Notes: generated from the sequence alone by a model not told the origin. DNA of 60,000 nucleotides from Symbiodinium natans (GCA_905221605.1 CAJNDS010001402.1:290501-350500); one strand, 5' to 3'; positions 20,971 to 30,353 are shown, counted from the stretch's first letter. Program-made: numbers and translations.

Positions 20971-21179
20971 CTCGCGCTGCGATTGGCTCGGGCTGCAGTC
21001 TGCGAAGCGTTCGAGCCGAAAGCTGTCCTTTCAATACGACTTTCGGTTTAGGGTTTGGCTTTCGGTGATTTTAGGTCGTGAGGTCTTGTGGGGGAGAGGG
21101 TCGAGACTCGCGAACTGTTGCGGCTCTTTCGGGCTTTGGGGATATGGGTGGGACTAGCAGTACGATCTCCAAACCCTAA
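20971..21179 (+). CDS. Two-exon gene part with 29-nt TTTAGGG-type intron
   Basis: 20971-21045 (GTTCCTGCAG acceptor) reads LALRLARAAVCEAFEPKAVL then SIRLS and ends TCG|GTTTAGGG. Removing 21046-21074 (GTTTAGGGTTTGGC...TTTTAG) continues in phase as VVRSCGGEGRDSRTVAALSG to TAA 21177. The first exon is firm; the 29-nt intron is an inference. An alternative reading of the second part is GERVETRELLRLFRALG. Confidence 0.45.
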
Positions 21180-21477
21180 GCTCGACCGCAACCCGAGGCA
21201 CAGGCCCAAAGCCCTAAAAGCGCTGAGCCCTAACCCCTCCGAGACCAAACCCTACAATGCCCTAAACACCCTGAGTGATTGAAGCCCTACAATCCTAAAT
21301 CTTCTAAAACCTTCACAAGCCCCCAAAAAGCCTCAATCACCGGGCGAAGTCTTGATCGTGGCCTAGGTTTAGGGCGGAGGTGTGTCTACAATTATTGCAA
21401 TTGTAACTGTATGATCACTTGTTTTTATTGTTAGCCATCCCTGTATTGTGATTTTGTAGGTTACCATTCAGAAAGCT
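21180..21477. other. Spacer, no gene seen
   Basis: C-strand telomere-like words at 21230-21340, then a less GC-rich stretch ending in the acceptor-like TTTTGTAG at 21451-21458. Confidence 0.4.
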
Positions 21478-21564
21478 ATGCGTACGGCAGTCATCATCTG
21501 CATAGCATGTATCATAATTGCTAATACTGCGCCAGGCCGAAAGTTCGTCGCACTCACAACATAA
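21478..21564 (+). CDS. Small secreted peptide or signal-peptide exon
   Basis: ATG at 21478 opens MRTAVIICIACIIIANTAPG ... stop TAA at 21562. A basic residue, a 14-residue hydrophobic core and ANTA before the likely cleavage are signal-peptide-like. It may be a first exon (GT at about 21547) of a secreted protein whose rest I cannot see. Confidence 0.35.
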   Translation: MRTAVIICIACIIIANTAPGRKFVALTT

Positions 21565-22218
21565 GACAAGAAGACAGCAGAAAACCCCCTCTCCCCCTTA
21601 GACTCCTGCACTCCAAGAGCGCCGGGCCCTCCTCCGGAACATTAAAAATAGTATAAGTTTATTCCAGGGGATTAATTCCTCCGCTGGCCAGGCTAGAACA
21701 AAACCATGATGCAATACTCGTCCTCCGTCAACTTTGTCTTGTCAAGAGCGACGAAACTTTATTCCTGGTCATGTATTTATCCGGTTTTTCTGTATGTATC
21801 ATGTTTAAACATGTTTAACAGGCTTATAATATTCAGCATATTTATCAGCTTAAGACTATCTTGGTTCTGCGCATCTCTCTAATGTGTGTATGGATACGTA
21901 CCTTTATGCACACCAATATGTATATGTGTGTATATATGTAGACACACATACTTACTCGCATACACATATATGAATATATCTCTATGCGGAGATGTTTTAG
22001 ATTGATCACATTTCCCTATTCCTAATACGGTTCTTATGCTTCTTCTATATTTTTGCAATCGTAGTATTCTACTCATGACATGCATGTATATTCTGCTAGA
22101 CTAGAACGTTTTGTTTTTTTACATTTCCCGCTTGTATTCCTGAGACACGTGCCGTTTCCTATTTCCAATTTATCGTCCATCATCCTTTTGTGTGTGTGGG
22201 GGCGGTCTAGGAGGTATT
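21565..22218. other. AT-richer intergenic stretch
   Basis: Contains TATATG/CATATA microsatellite-like sequence (21900-21985) and almost no telomere-type words, unlike its surroundings. No exon seen. Confidence 0.5.
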
Positions 22219-22563
22219 CATGGAGGGGCGGCTGGAGGGATGCGTAAGGGCAGCTTTCAAAGACTGGCATGAGGCCTTTTCCCATGCGAACCCTCGGACG
22301 CAGCTCGCATGACTGTCCCAAGACCTGCTTGGCTCGTTCCGAGTCAAAAGATGCACGAACCTCAAAGCGAACCCTAAACTCTGAACTAAACCCAAGCCGG
22401 AAGCCAAAAACTCACAGGGCTGAAGGAGGTTTGGAGTTGGTGGATTCAGTGGCGTTTTTCACAGCTCCGCAAGCCCAAGTCCTGAAGTCCGCGAGTTTTG
22501 GTTCGTTGCACTTGAAACCTGAAATTCCAAGGCCCGAAAAACTTATGATCGTGTCGGGTTAAG
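22219..22563 (+). CDS. Exons of an unknown protein
   Basis: An ATG at 22219 starts MEGRLEGCVRAAFKDWHEAF. A later frame, up to 22563, contains ELVDSVAFFTAPQAQVLKSA after a CAG acceptor near 22420. Between them LSQDLLGSFRVKRCTNLKA follows an in-frame TGA. Coding overall, joins unresolved. Confidence 0.4.
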
Positions 22564-22633
22564 GGTCAAGGGTGAGGGGTTCAGGGTTTCGGGCTTAACT
22601 AAGGGTTCTGCTTGTGATATCACATTTATGCAG

Positions 22634-22830
22634 GAACTCCCAGGTGTTGGAATGATGTACAGCGACCAACACACCACGCCTTCAGACCACTTTGTAGCCA
22701 GCGGTGCTTTTCGATACTGTAGCTGACTTCACTACGTAGCCGATGTATGCAGTTGTCCTTCGTTGCTGGTACCAGGGGCCCATGTACTACTGCTTCAATC
22801 ACACATCAAAAGAGGCTTGCGAACAGTAGA
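22634..22830 (+). CDS. Two exons, Cys/Tyr-rich protein
   Basis: 22634-22726 (TTTATGCAG acceptor) reads ELPGVGMMYSDQHTTPSDHF then VASGAFRYCS. 22744-22830 reads MYAVVLRCWYQGPMYYCFNH then TSKEACEQ, preceded by TACGTAG. Cysteine and tyrosine content suggests an extracellular domain, but no family is recognised. Confidence 0.42.
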
Positions 22831-23175
22831 GTGAGCTCATATGAGAGCGGCCGTTGTGCAAATTTTCACCTGATGTGAGATACTCCCGCGACCTTTCTCA
22901 ACACCTCTTCTATTGAGTCCCCGCACTCGTCAAAACCAGCTCCTCAATCTCGAATCCCCGTGCAAGGGAACTCATCAGCTTTGGTGGTCCGGCGCTGATC
23001 TCCTTCCGTTCCCGCGGGGTTGCGGGTTTAGGGTTCTGGGTTTCTAAGTCGCCCTTAAAGCCACATCATGCTAGAGCTTGCTCGCAACTTCAAATAGACG
23101 TACTCCAACCGTAAGGCCTGAAACCATGAAGAAACCCTACAGCTTAAGCTCTAAACCCTACACCGTTGTTTGTAG

Positions 23176-23598
23176 TGGAGGGAATCGGCCAATTGAGAAG
23201 GGACTCCGCTGACAATCCCGCGATTGGGTTCCTTCGGCTGGACCCTGAACTTGAGGGAGCTGGGGGAGTTTGGGTATACACCCTAAATCCTGAACCCTAA
23301 ACCCTAAGGTCTAAACCCTAAACCCTAAATCCGAAACCCTAAACCCAAAAAATCTAAACCCTAAACCCTAAACCCTCCTAAACCCTAAACCCTAAACCCT
23401 AAACCCTAAACCCTAAGCCCTAAACCCTAAACCCTAAACCCTAAACCCTAAACCCTAAACCCTAAACCCTAAACCCTAAACCCTAAACCCTAAACCCCAA
23501 GCTCTTGTCGGCCGCTTCCTTGGACTGCCCCGCGCTCCAAGGTCGACAGCCGAAGCTGTCAGAGCCGCTGGTCCACACGCTTCTGGCGCTGCTGAAAG
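23176..23598 (+). CDS. Two exons joined across a pure CCCTAAA intron
   Basis: 23176-23273 (GTTTGTAG acceptor, GTATAC donor) reads EGIGQLRRDSADNPAIGFLR then LDPELEGAGGVW. 23502-23598 reads LLSAASLDCPALQGRQPKLS then EPLVHTLLALLK, GC donor. Both ends are phase 0, and the 228-nt intron between them is almost wholly CCCTAAA repeats ending CCCCAAG. Unknown protein. The first 36 nt of the second exon recur at 23703. Confidence 0.55.
23280..23500. repeat. CCCTAAA array forming an intron
   Basis: Over twenty CCCTAAA units with scattered variants, bounded by the GTATAC donor on the left and CAAG| on the right. Confidence 0.9.
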
Positions 23599-23702
23599 GC
23601 TGGGCAGCCTTAAATCCTAAACCCTGAACCCTAAGCTCTAAACCCTAAACCCCAAACCCCAAAGTCAAACCCTAAACCCTAAACCCTAAACCCTAAACCC
23701 TA

Positions 23703-23739
23703 AGCTCTTGTCGGCTGCTTCCTTGGACTGCCCCTTCTT
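23703..23739 (+). CDS. Duplicated exon start
   Basis: Repeats the first 36 nt of the 23502 exon with one change (LLSAASLDCP), then diverges to FFSLK and a GT donor. Preceded, like its twin, by a short CCCTAAA array (23640-23702). Could be an alternative exon or a dead duplicate. Confidence 0.4.
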
Positions 23740-23859
23740 TTCGCTCAAGGTCCCCGCAAAAAGGGGCACCCTTAATTTTTCGAGAATGATATGGTTGTGG
23801 GCTTGGTAGTGGCTTCTTGCGCCAGGGGTCTTGAAGGGTTTTGGGGGCACAGCCCGGGG

Positions 23860-24780
23860 ATTGGGCCTTTGCAGGTGAAGCGCAAGGGCGATGATGCTGA
23901 TGATCTTGGCCTTGGCCCACAGGTGAAGCGCAAGGGCGATGATGCTGATGATGTTGGCCCACTGCCTGGGGATTGGTCCCTGCAGGTGAAGCGCAAGGGC
24001 GATGATGCTGATGATGTTGGCCCACTGCCGGGGGATTGGGCCTTTGCGGTGAAGCGCAAGGGCGATGATGCTGATGATGTTGGCCCACTGCCTGGGGATT
24101 GGCCCCTGCAGGTGAAGCGCAAGGGCGATGATGTGATGATGTTGGCCCACTGCCTGGGGAATGGTCCCTGCAGGTGAAGCGCAAGGGCGATGATGCTGAT
24201 GATGTTGGCCCGCAGCACCGAGGATTGGGCCTTTGCAGGTGAAGCGCAAGGGCGATGATGCTGATGATGTTGGCCCTCTGCCTGGGGATTGGTCCCCTGC
24301 AGGTGAAGCGCAAGGGCGATGATGCTGATGATGTTGGCCCGCAGTCCGGGAATTGGGCCTTTGCAGGAGAAGCGCAAGGGCGATGATGCTGATGATGTTG
24401 GCCCACTGCCTGGGGAATGGTCCCCGGCGATGATGCTGATGATGGGATTTTGTCTTTGCAGGTGAAGCGCAAGGGCGATGATGCTGATGATGTTGGCTCA
24501 CAGCGCGGGATTGGGCCTTTGCAGGTGAAGCGCAAGAGCGATGATGCTGATGATGTTGGCCCACTGCCTGGGGATTGGTCCCCTGCAGGTGAAGCGCAAG
24601 GGCGATGATGTGATGATGTTGGCCCGCAGCCCGCATATTGGGCCTTTGCAGGTGAAGCGCAAGGGCGATGATGCTGATGATGTTGGCCCACTGCCTGTGG
24701 ATTGGTCCCCTGCAGATGAAGCGCTAGGGCGATGATGCTGATGATTGGGCCTTTGCTGATGCTGATGATGTTGGCCTTGG
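23860..24780. repeat. Minisatellite, about 60-bp unit, about 14 copies
   Basis: The unit is GTGAAGCGCAAGGGCGATGA, then TGCTGATGATGTTGGCCC, then a variable ACTGCCTGGGGATTGG-TCCCTGCAG part. Open in several frames on both strands, but units differ in length by non-multiples of three, so the His-rich and Asp-rich frames are not conserved. Each unit carries CTGCAG|GTGAAG, a splice-like motif. Confidence 0.85.
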
Positions 24781-25225
24781 GTTTAGCTTATAATGGTGCT
24801 TAGAAGGGAATGAAAGACTTCGGATACCTGATATCCTTATTTAACCCTTTGAAGGGTTACAAGGGTTTGAAAGATAGGGTTTTTGGGTGTGGGTCTTGGG
24901 GCTTATTTCATTGAGGTTCTCGGGAGGTTTAGGGTTCAGGATGCCTGAGTCGGGCTTTCGCCCCCAAACACCCGCAAGCCTTCATACACATAACGATGCA
25001 TGCAACATGCATGCACTGTATCTACCTACTTGCAACATGCATGCATGAATACATCCCTAGACCCTGAACTTCAGCGTAAGGATCTACATACATACTACCT
25101 TTGCGAGCCGTGGCTGCCTTCCACTTCTCTCACCCCCCGCCACCCTTCCTTCCCTTTCCCCTCGACAAACCTAAACTAAGCCCATCTAAAGTCCCGGAGT
25201 TCCGAGAGCGCTAGGGCCCCTGCAG
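24781..25225. other. Spacer with short palindromic direct repeat
   Basis: TGCAACATGCATGCA occurs twice (near 25000 and 25030). No gene seen. Confidence 0.4.
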
Positions 25226-25289
25226 AACAGTCCGAAGACCTCGCCAGGCTGTCCTGTCAAGGAGTTGGAGGAGGTGGGGGCCTTTTTCG
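25226..25289 (+). CDS. Exon, unknown protein
   Basis: CCCCTGCAG acceptor, TTCG|GTGAGC consensus donor. Frame NSPKTSPGCPVKELEEVGAF. Good splice signals on both sides. Confidence 0.5.
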
Positions 25290-25390
25290 GTGAGCACGAC
25301 ACTCCTAAGGGTTGAGGGCCTAGGGTCCCCCAAGCCGTGAACCCCAAAACCCTCAAGCCAGCCTGGTGTTAAACCTCCCCCTCCCCCTGC

Positions 25391-25588
25391 ATGTTAAAGG
25401 GGAGCACCAAGGAAAATGACAACTTCTATGCCCTAAGCCCATTTGGTGTTGGGCAGGATTTGGGGCTGAGAGTTCATGCTCTACAAGAAACAACAGTCAG
25501 GCACCCTCTAGGATGTTCCGCGGGACCCTCGTGTAGAGAGGACGTCATAGGACGAGAGACTGCGCCCTTTGTTCGGGAGCACCCCTAA
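25391..25588 (+). CDS. 65-codon open frame from ATG
   Basis: ATG at 25391, MLKGSTKENDNFYALSPFGV then GQDLGLRVHALQETTVRHPL, stop 25586. Cys-containing C-terminal half. First exon or complete small protein; unknown. Confidence 0.38.
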   Translation: MLKGSTKENDNFYALSPFGVGQDLGLRVHALQETTVRHPLGCSAGPSCREDVIGRETAPFVREHP

Positions 25589-25629
25589 GTTAGGCCCCTC
25601 AGGAATATACCTGCCCTCAAAAGGGGGTT

Positions 25630-26398
25630 TTGGGGTCTCTTGGTGCTTGGTTTATAAGGCTCAGCTCATGCCGCAAGCTTTGGGCTCATGAGGGTCAGCA
25701 GATCGTTTGTACAACTGACAGCATGTGCTGGGCCGGCCGAAGGACGCGCGCCAGCGCAAGCAGAGAGACAGGGATCTGCAACATCTCCCAGATCGCATTC
25801 CCAAGCCCACATGACTTGCAGCAGAAGTTGCATGTTGTCATCACCAAGTTCATGTGTGTGCTTACTTGAGAAGACAGGCAGGCCATCAGGGCGCATCTTC
25901 GGGTTTCCGGGGGTTGTTGTTGAGAAGTTGTTCCTGCGCGTCGCACTCCGCCATGCGCCAGCGGAGGAGTGCAGCAGTGCTGCAGCTGGTGGGGAGAGGG
26001 GGGGGGATGGTTGGGGGGGGGGGGGGGGGGGGGCAGGTCTTCGGAAGCGTAGTTTGCCGATTTTCTGATTCTGTTGCTAGCGATCCAACTGGCAAGCAGA
26101 CAGACTGCAGAGCTTTGCCACAAAACCCCCTCGACCCCGGAAGGCTGCTTTCGCTGGCCTCGGTCTGCCCTTTCTGCTGCCAGCTCCGGTCAGGCTCGAG
26201 GGTTTTGTATTTGGGTTCCGGGTCAAAACAGATTTTCAGCTTATGCGGATGTTCGCAGCTGTGCGGCTGCGACTCGGTGTCTTGCGGATGTATCCATGCT
26301 CATGGATTTGGTGGCTTAGGCCGAACCACCCACAGCCTTTGTATGGAACGCCCTAACCCAGTCGGCCCGGCATACCTGTCCGCGGAGCGAAGCTGACA
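25630..26398 (+). CDS. Cys-rich coding region
   Basis: Frame 25640-25869 contains KLWAHEGQQIVCTTDSMCWA and ends ITKFMCVLT. A later frame to 26396 contains LLSLASVCPFCCQLRSGSRV and CGCSQLCGCDSVSCGCIHAH. A poly-G stretch at 26015-26034 lies between. Exon borders unresolved; Cys density suggests a secreted or metal-binding protein. Confidence 0.35.
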
Positions 26399-26417
26399 GT
26401 TTCTGGGTGACTTACAG

Positions 26418-26525
26418 GCTGGCATGGCTTTGCTATCAACAAATCTTGAAACACCTGAGCCTCACACCACACACACTGCACCTCAAGCTTCAGATTTAAG
26501 GTCTCTGGCGTTTTTCAGGGCTTAG
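26418..26525 (+). CDS. Exon, Thr/Pro-rich
   Basis: ACTTACAG acceptor; AGMALLSTNLETPEPHTTHT then APQASDLRSLAFFRA, stop. Unknown. Confidence 0.4.
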   Translation, partial: AGMALLSTNLETPEPHTTHTAPQASDLRSLAFFRA

Positions 26526-26743
26526 GTGGGGGCTTTGCAGCGGGCTTCAAACACGTTTGTTCAAAACTTCGTAAGGCGATCCTATGCTTAATCTCGAGGG
26601 CTCGAAGCGTCTGACTTGCAGTTCAATTGGAACCGAGGGTTCGGATTCAAGCAGCACTTCCTGAGCCAGGAAGCCCGAAGGCAACATAACCCCAAGAAAA
26701 GGCCGCCAAAACCTCCAAATCCCTCAAGCCTATCCCTTTGCAG

Positions 26744-27093
26744 GTCGACTGCCGCACGACTGCCGGCGGCGGCGGCTGCTCTGGCACCCGCCGCAGCTTT
26801 GGCCCAGGATGAGGTCATGATGGGCTGCACACGTGTGAGTGCGCACAAGCCGTGGCCATTCGTTTTCTCAGCCGCGCTAAAAACCCTCAGGCCCAAGCCC
26901 AAACCTTCACACCCGAAGCCCAACCGCCAAAAGCTTAGGACGTGGCTCAGACCCCAGAGACACACATTTTGACCTCCAAACCTTCCTTGTCTTCCGGCTC
27001 CAGGGGGGCGACCCAGTCGGCACGCTGCTGACAGTGCTGGGCTTCGGAGCAACCTGGCCTTTGGAGCTACAGAGCGCGCCCTACACATCCCAT
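26744..27093 (+). CDS. Two phase-matched exons, Ala-rich then hydrophobic
   Basis: 26744-26834 (CCTTTGCAG acceptor; CGT|GTGAGT consensus donor) reads STAARLPAAAAALAPAAALA then QDEVMMGCTR. 27004 onward (CGGCTCCAG acceptor) reads GGDPVGTLLTVLGFGATWPL. Both borders are phase 0. The Ala-rich part followed by AQDEV may be a targeting sequence or a linker. Intron 26835-27003. Confidence 0.55.
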
Positions 27094-27262
27094 CACATCC
27101 CTACACCCCGAAGCCCGAACGCAACAAGATTTTAAACTCTAAGCCCCAAACCCTAAGCCTTATTAACTTTATAGGAAATCCTTATAAACCCATGGTTAAA
27201 GTTATAGGGGTTGAATCAACAACAAAAAAACACCTCCTAAACTCTCAGCGCCGACAACTTAG

Positions 27263-27328
27263 GTGGTGCTCCTCGGTTTCGGTTTCGTCTTTTGGGTCTT
27301 CTCGCTGCTTGGCTGAAGCGAAGCCAAG
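27263..27328 (+). CDS. Ser/Cys exon
   Basis: CAACTTAG acceptor, CCAAG|GTATCG donor. Frame WCSSVSVSSFGSSRCLAEAK. Another open frame would be a hydrophobic VVLLGFGFVFWVFSLLG ending in a stop. Confidence 0.38.
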
Positions 27329-28097
27329 GTATCGTGAGCATCCCATCCACAAATTTTAGGATTCAGGCTTTTGCGATTGTTTTTGAGTGAAGCACCTAGG
27401 AGACAGTTTTCGATTTAAGAGTTTGGGCATCCAGGGTTTGCAGGGGTGTAGGCCTTAGTGAGTGTTTGGGTTGAGGAGTCTAGCATTGCGGCTGTCGGGG
27501 TTGAAGTTTGAGCGTGGGGTTTTTAGGATCTGTGGTTAAGGGCACAGGAATTTAGGACCACGGGTAGGGATTCTAGGGTTACGGTGTTTAGGCATTAGCG
27601 TGATGTGTTGCTCATGGGTCAGGATGAGCTTGCTGATATAGGCGTTGTTTAGGGTTTGGGGTGTCGGGTGGTTTGGGTTTGGCGTCCTGCTTTTAGGGGG
27701 TCTTGGATAAATCGATGTGATCGTCTAGGTGTGCAAGTTTCAAGACTTAAAGAGGGCAGGGCAATTGATAGATGGCTAGTAGGGTTGAGGGTTTAAACGC
27801 TTTCTCTCCAAGGGACGAGCGATCATGGGAAGCATGCTGGACCTGAGAACTCTGGGTCTCTGAGGCTTTCTCCTGCCACAGATTCCAGCGGCAAGGTTAA
27901 GGCAAGGGTGGTACCAGGGTGCAAGCCTTATTGAGACGTTACCCTGAACCCTGGAGAGTTTAAGGTTAGGGCTCCTAACAGAGCTTGGGACTAGAGCTCA
28001 TGAGTTTTCCCGGCGTACTTGTGTGGATTCATTTGCTGCACCTCGGGTTTGCTTAGGCATCAGAGCTGAAAAGCCACTGCGCAGACTGACCTTGCAG
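27329..28097. other. G-rich spacer, probably intronic
   Basis: TTTAGGG-like words throughout (27390-27800). A short frame MGSMLDLRTLGL near 27825 and a hydrophobic MSFPGVLVWIHLLHLGFA near 28024 are the only candidates, both weak. Confidence 0.45.
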
Positions 28098-28172
28098 GCG
28101 TCCTCTCTGCAAGGGATGGCCAACATCGAGGACCGGACCACTCGTGGTGGTCGTGGGCCCATGCCTGCCTAA
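28098..28172 (+). CDS. Terminal exon with RGGRG motif
   Basis: CTTGCAG acceptor; ASSLQGMANIEDRTTRGGRG then PMPA and stop TAA. The RGGRG tail resembles RNA-binding RGG motifs, but five residues are too few to name a family. Confidence 0.48.
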   Translation, partial: ASSLQGMANIEDRTTRGGRGPMPA

Positions 28173-28239
28173 ACCCTGAACCCCTGAAGCCTGCAATTCT
28201 GGAGTTGTCTCGAAGTGTCCTCTGCCACACTGGTCTTAG

Positions 28240-28377
28240 CCTGGCAAGGACACCCTGGAGAAGCTCGAAAGCATGACGCCGGAAGAAGCCGACGACGCCT
28301 GGATGCGGCTACGCGTTGCGGTCGGAAGGGCACCGAACACGGTGAAGCACAAATACCATGGCAATACAATACAATAA
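28240..28377 (+). CDS. Terminal exon, unknown protein
   Basis: GGTCTTAG acceptor; PGKDTLEKLESMTPEEADDA then WMRLRVAVGRAPNTVKHKYH and stop TAA 28375-28377. Composition is strongly protein-like. It immediately precedes the fold-back element. Confidence 0.5.
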   Translation, partial: PGKDTLEKLESMTPEEADDAWMRLRVAVGRAPNTVKHKYHGNTIQ

Positions 28378-28446
28378 TCGCAACACAACACCCGACGCCC
28401 TAATAGACGGGTCGGACTAATTTGTTTAGAGTCTTCCCTTCTGGTC

Positions 28447-29025
28447 CACGCTTGCGCGCCGCCTCGGCAGCCGGGCCGGCCCCAGGACAGGAAAGGAGGA
28501 AAGAGGGTTTCGCAAAGAGGAAGGGCAGAGGGGTCAAAGGGAAAAGGGGGGGGTGTGGGCGCGGGGGGGGGGTGGGGGGGGGGCCCTCCACGGCATCAAT
28601 TTGCAGCTCCTCCAAGCGATTGGTCCCACAAGGGGGGGGGGGTGGCGTCAGAAAATTTTGCATGGGGGAAGGGTTGGGTTGGGGGGAAGGATCCGGGTCT
28701 GCTTGTTCGCAGGAAGCCGAGGCGAATTCGCCTCGGCTTCCTGCCAAGAAGCATCTGGAACCGTGCAAAATTTTTCTGACGCGCCCCCCCCCCCCCCCCC
28801 CGCCCTGTGGGACCCCCCCCAATCGCTTGGAGGAGCTGCAAACCGATGCTGTGGAGGGTCCCGCCTGTCGGTGGCTCCTAGAGGGGGAGTGCCCCCCCCC
28901 CCCCAAACCACCCGGCGCACCCCCGCCCCCCACCCCCCCCCCACCCGCACGCCCGCCGCACCCCCCCCCCTCTTTCCTCCTTTCCTGTCCTGGCCGACCC
29001 GGGCTGTCGAGGCGGTGCGCGCAGG
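28447..29025. repeat. Large fold-back palindrome (about 290-bp arms)
   Basis: The left arm (GCGCGCCGCCTCGGCAGCC, CAGGACAGGAAAGGAGGAAA, CAATTTGCAGCTCCTCCAAG) reappears inverted in the right arm, ending GAGGCGGTGCGCGCAG near 29022. The centre at about 28727 is a near-perfect palindrome AGCCGAGGCGAATTCGCCTC. The arms contain G or C runs. The long open frames over it mirror each other and are not genes. Confidence 0.85.
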
Positions 29026-29101
29026 CGTTTACGATTATACTGTACTAAGCCCCCCCAAAACCCCATTCTAATTCTTGAGGCCCCTGATACCTCCGCCCAA
29101 G

Positions 29102-29193
29102 TGTCGGCTCCACCGTCCCCCCGAGGAATATCAGATGAGCCGCGGAGGCCTCAAGAAAGAGCAGCCCAAGGAGGAGGAGGCAGAGCCTTGGGG
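29102..29193 (+). CDS. Exon, charged protein
   Basis: CGCCCAAG acceptor, GGG|GTTTGA donor. Frame CRLHRPPEEYQMSRGGLKKE then QPKEEEAEPWG. Unknown; may be upstream of the exons at 29343-30353. Confidence 0.48.
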
Positions 29194-29342
29194 GTTTGAG
29201 GGTTCATGGCTTTTGGGGTTTGAGGAGTGAGGGTTCGGGCAGGTTTGGGATTTAGTGGCTCAGGGTCTAGTGTTCAGGGTTCAAGGTTCAAGGTTTGGAA
29301 TTGTTCGGTTCAGGGCAGGGGGTTCAGGGTTCAGGGGTTCAG

Positions 29343-29447
29343 ATTTTCGGGCTCTGTGTCTCGAGTGGCCAAGTGAAGTCGGAAGAAGGCGGCAGACATC
29401 TGTTCAGCCACTCCAAAGACAAAGGAGCCCAAGCCCTAAAGCCCTAA
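29343..29447 (+). CDS. Exon, unknown protein
   Basis: GGGGTTCAG acceptor; IFGLCVSSGQVKSEEGGRHL then FSHSKDKGAQALKP and TAA formed inside a CCCTAAA word, so the true exon may end earlier. Confidence 0.45.
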   Translation: MFGLCVSSGQVKSEEGGRHLFSHSKDKGAQALKP

Positions 29448-29507
29448 GCCCTTAGAATGTCAGTAGCAGCAGGGCCCACGCTGCTCTTTGCCTTGTGCCC
29501 AGCCTCC

Positions 29508-29755
29508 CTAAACCCTAAACCCTAAACCCTAAACCCTAAACCCTAAACCCTAAACCCTAAACCCTAAACCCTAAACCCTAAACCCTAAACCCTAAACCCT
29601 AAACCCTAAACCCTAAACCCTAAACCATAAACCTAAACCCTAAACCCTAAACCCTAAACCCTAAACCCTAAACCCTAAACCCTAAACCCTAAAAACCCTA
29701 AACCCTAAACCCCAAGCCTAAACCCCAAACCCCAAACCCTAAACCCTAAACCTTG
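29508..29755. repeat. Longest near-perfect CCCTAAA array in the window
   Basis: About 30 CCCTAAA units, most intact, flanked on both sides by coding-like sequence; interstitial, not a chromosome end in this window. Confidence 0.95.
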
Positions 29756-29763
29756 GACCGCAG

Positions 29764-29869
29764 GCAGCAGAGTTTGTGTATCAGCCGGTGCAGGGTGCGG
29801 ATACGACGCTTGGAAGAGAGAGGTTGGAGGGTCGCAGCTCTTGCTGTTATAAGAACGGTCCTTAATAGG

Positions 29870-29900
<31 letters not shown>

Positions 29901-30132
29901 TCTCTCTCTCTATATATATATATATATATAGCTCAGTCCTTAATAGGGATTATAGTGCCCCCTGCTATAGTCCCTATTCAGGACTGGCCCCCATTACACT
30001 CCCCATTCAGGACTGTTAGTTCGGGGGCGGGAACATCCCAGGATTCACGTCTTAAAGCGCGGAAACCGAACAATTGCGATCCCAGGATCTACACGGTCCT
30101 CAAGGATGGATCGGCGGCTTGCCCAAGAGAGA
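29764..30132 (+). CDS. Two exons interrupted precisely by a family-1 element
   Basis: 29764-29857 (GGACCGCAG acceptor) is open in two frames; the one with RRLEERGWRVAALAVIRT ends ACG| at phase 0. 30042 onward continues DSRLKARKPNNCDPRIYTVL then KDGSAACPRER in phase 0. The interval 29858-30041 starts GTCCTTAATAGG and ends AACATCCCAG, i.e. both splice dinucleotides come from the element. Protein unknown. Confidence 0.5.
29858..30041. mobile_element. Family-1 MITE-like element, copy B, acting as an intron
   Basis: Contains the family inner motif (G/A)GTCCTTAATAGG twice, CCCTATTCAGGACT, and the right end GGGCGGGAACATCCCAG. An (AT)n and TC microsatellite is inserted (29872-29930). The left terminal repeat is missing. 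184 nt, GT...AG. Confidence 0.65.
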
Positions 30133-30217
30133 GAGGGGGGGGGGTTTCGGTGCTTGGCCCGGGTGTATAGTCCTCATACCAGTATGCAAACGTTGAAAAA
30201 GTCCCCTTCTGAGGTAG

Positions 30218-30353
30218 GGAGTTCCATCAGGATGGTCCTCAAACCCCAGCAAAAGAGTTTCATGAAGCCAAGGGCTACGGATACGTGGAGCCTGGCGATG
30301 AGGCCTGGACCGGAAGCAAGCAGCAGGCCTTATCTGAAGTAGGGCCAAGTAGG
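30218..30353 (+). CDS. Exon, possibly upstream of FKBP
   Basis: GAGGTAG acceptor, AGG|GTTTAGG donor. Frame EFHQDGPQTPAKEFHEAKGY then GYVEPGDEAWTGSKQQALSE. Strong coding look. Codirectional with the FKBP exons and may encode its N-terminal part, but that is not shown. Confidence 0.5.

Noticed and set aside
23686-24691. 316- and 332-residue His/Ala/Pro-rich open frames
   Set aside because: They are produced by the 60-bp minisatellite; unit lengths break any conserved frame and the opposite strand is equally open.
23860-24780. CRISPR array
   Set aside because: Unit nearly identical across its length with no unique spacers and no cas genes; eukaryotic minisatellite.
28400-29071. Four overlapping 170-208-residue Pro/Gly-rich open frames
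   Set aside because: They lie on the two arms of the fold-back palindrome and include poly-C/poly-G runs; mirrored frames on both strands.
29508-29755. True chromosome end
   Set aside because: The array is interstitial with coding-like sequence on both sides, and dozens of similar short arrays occur in both orientations.
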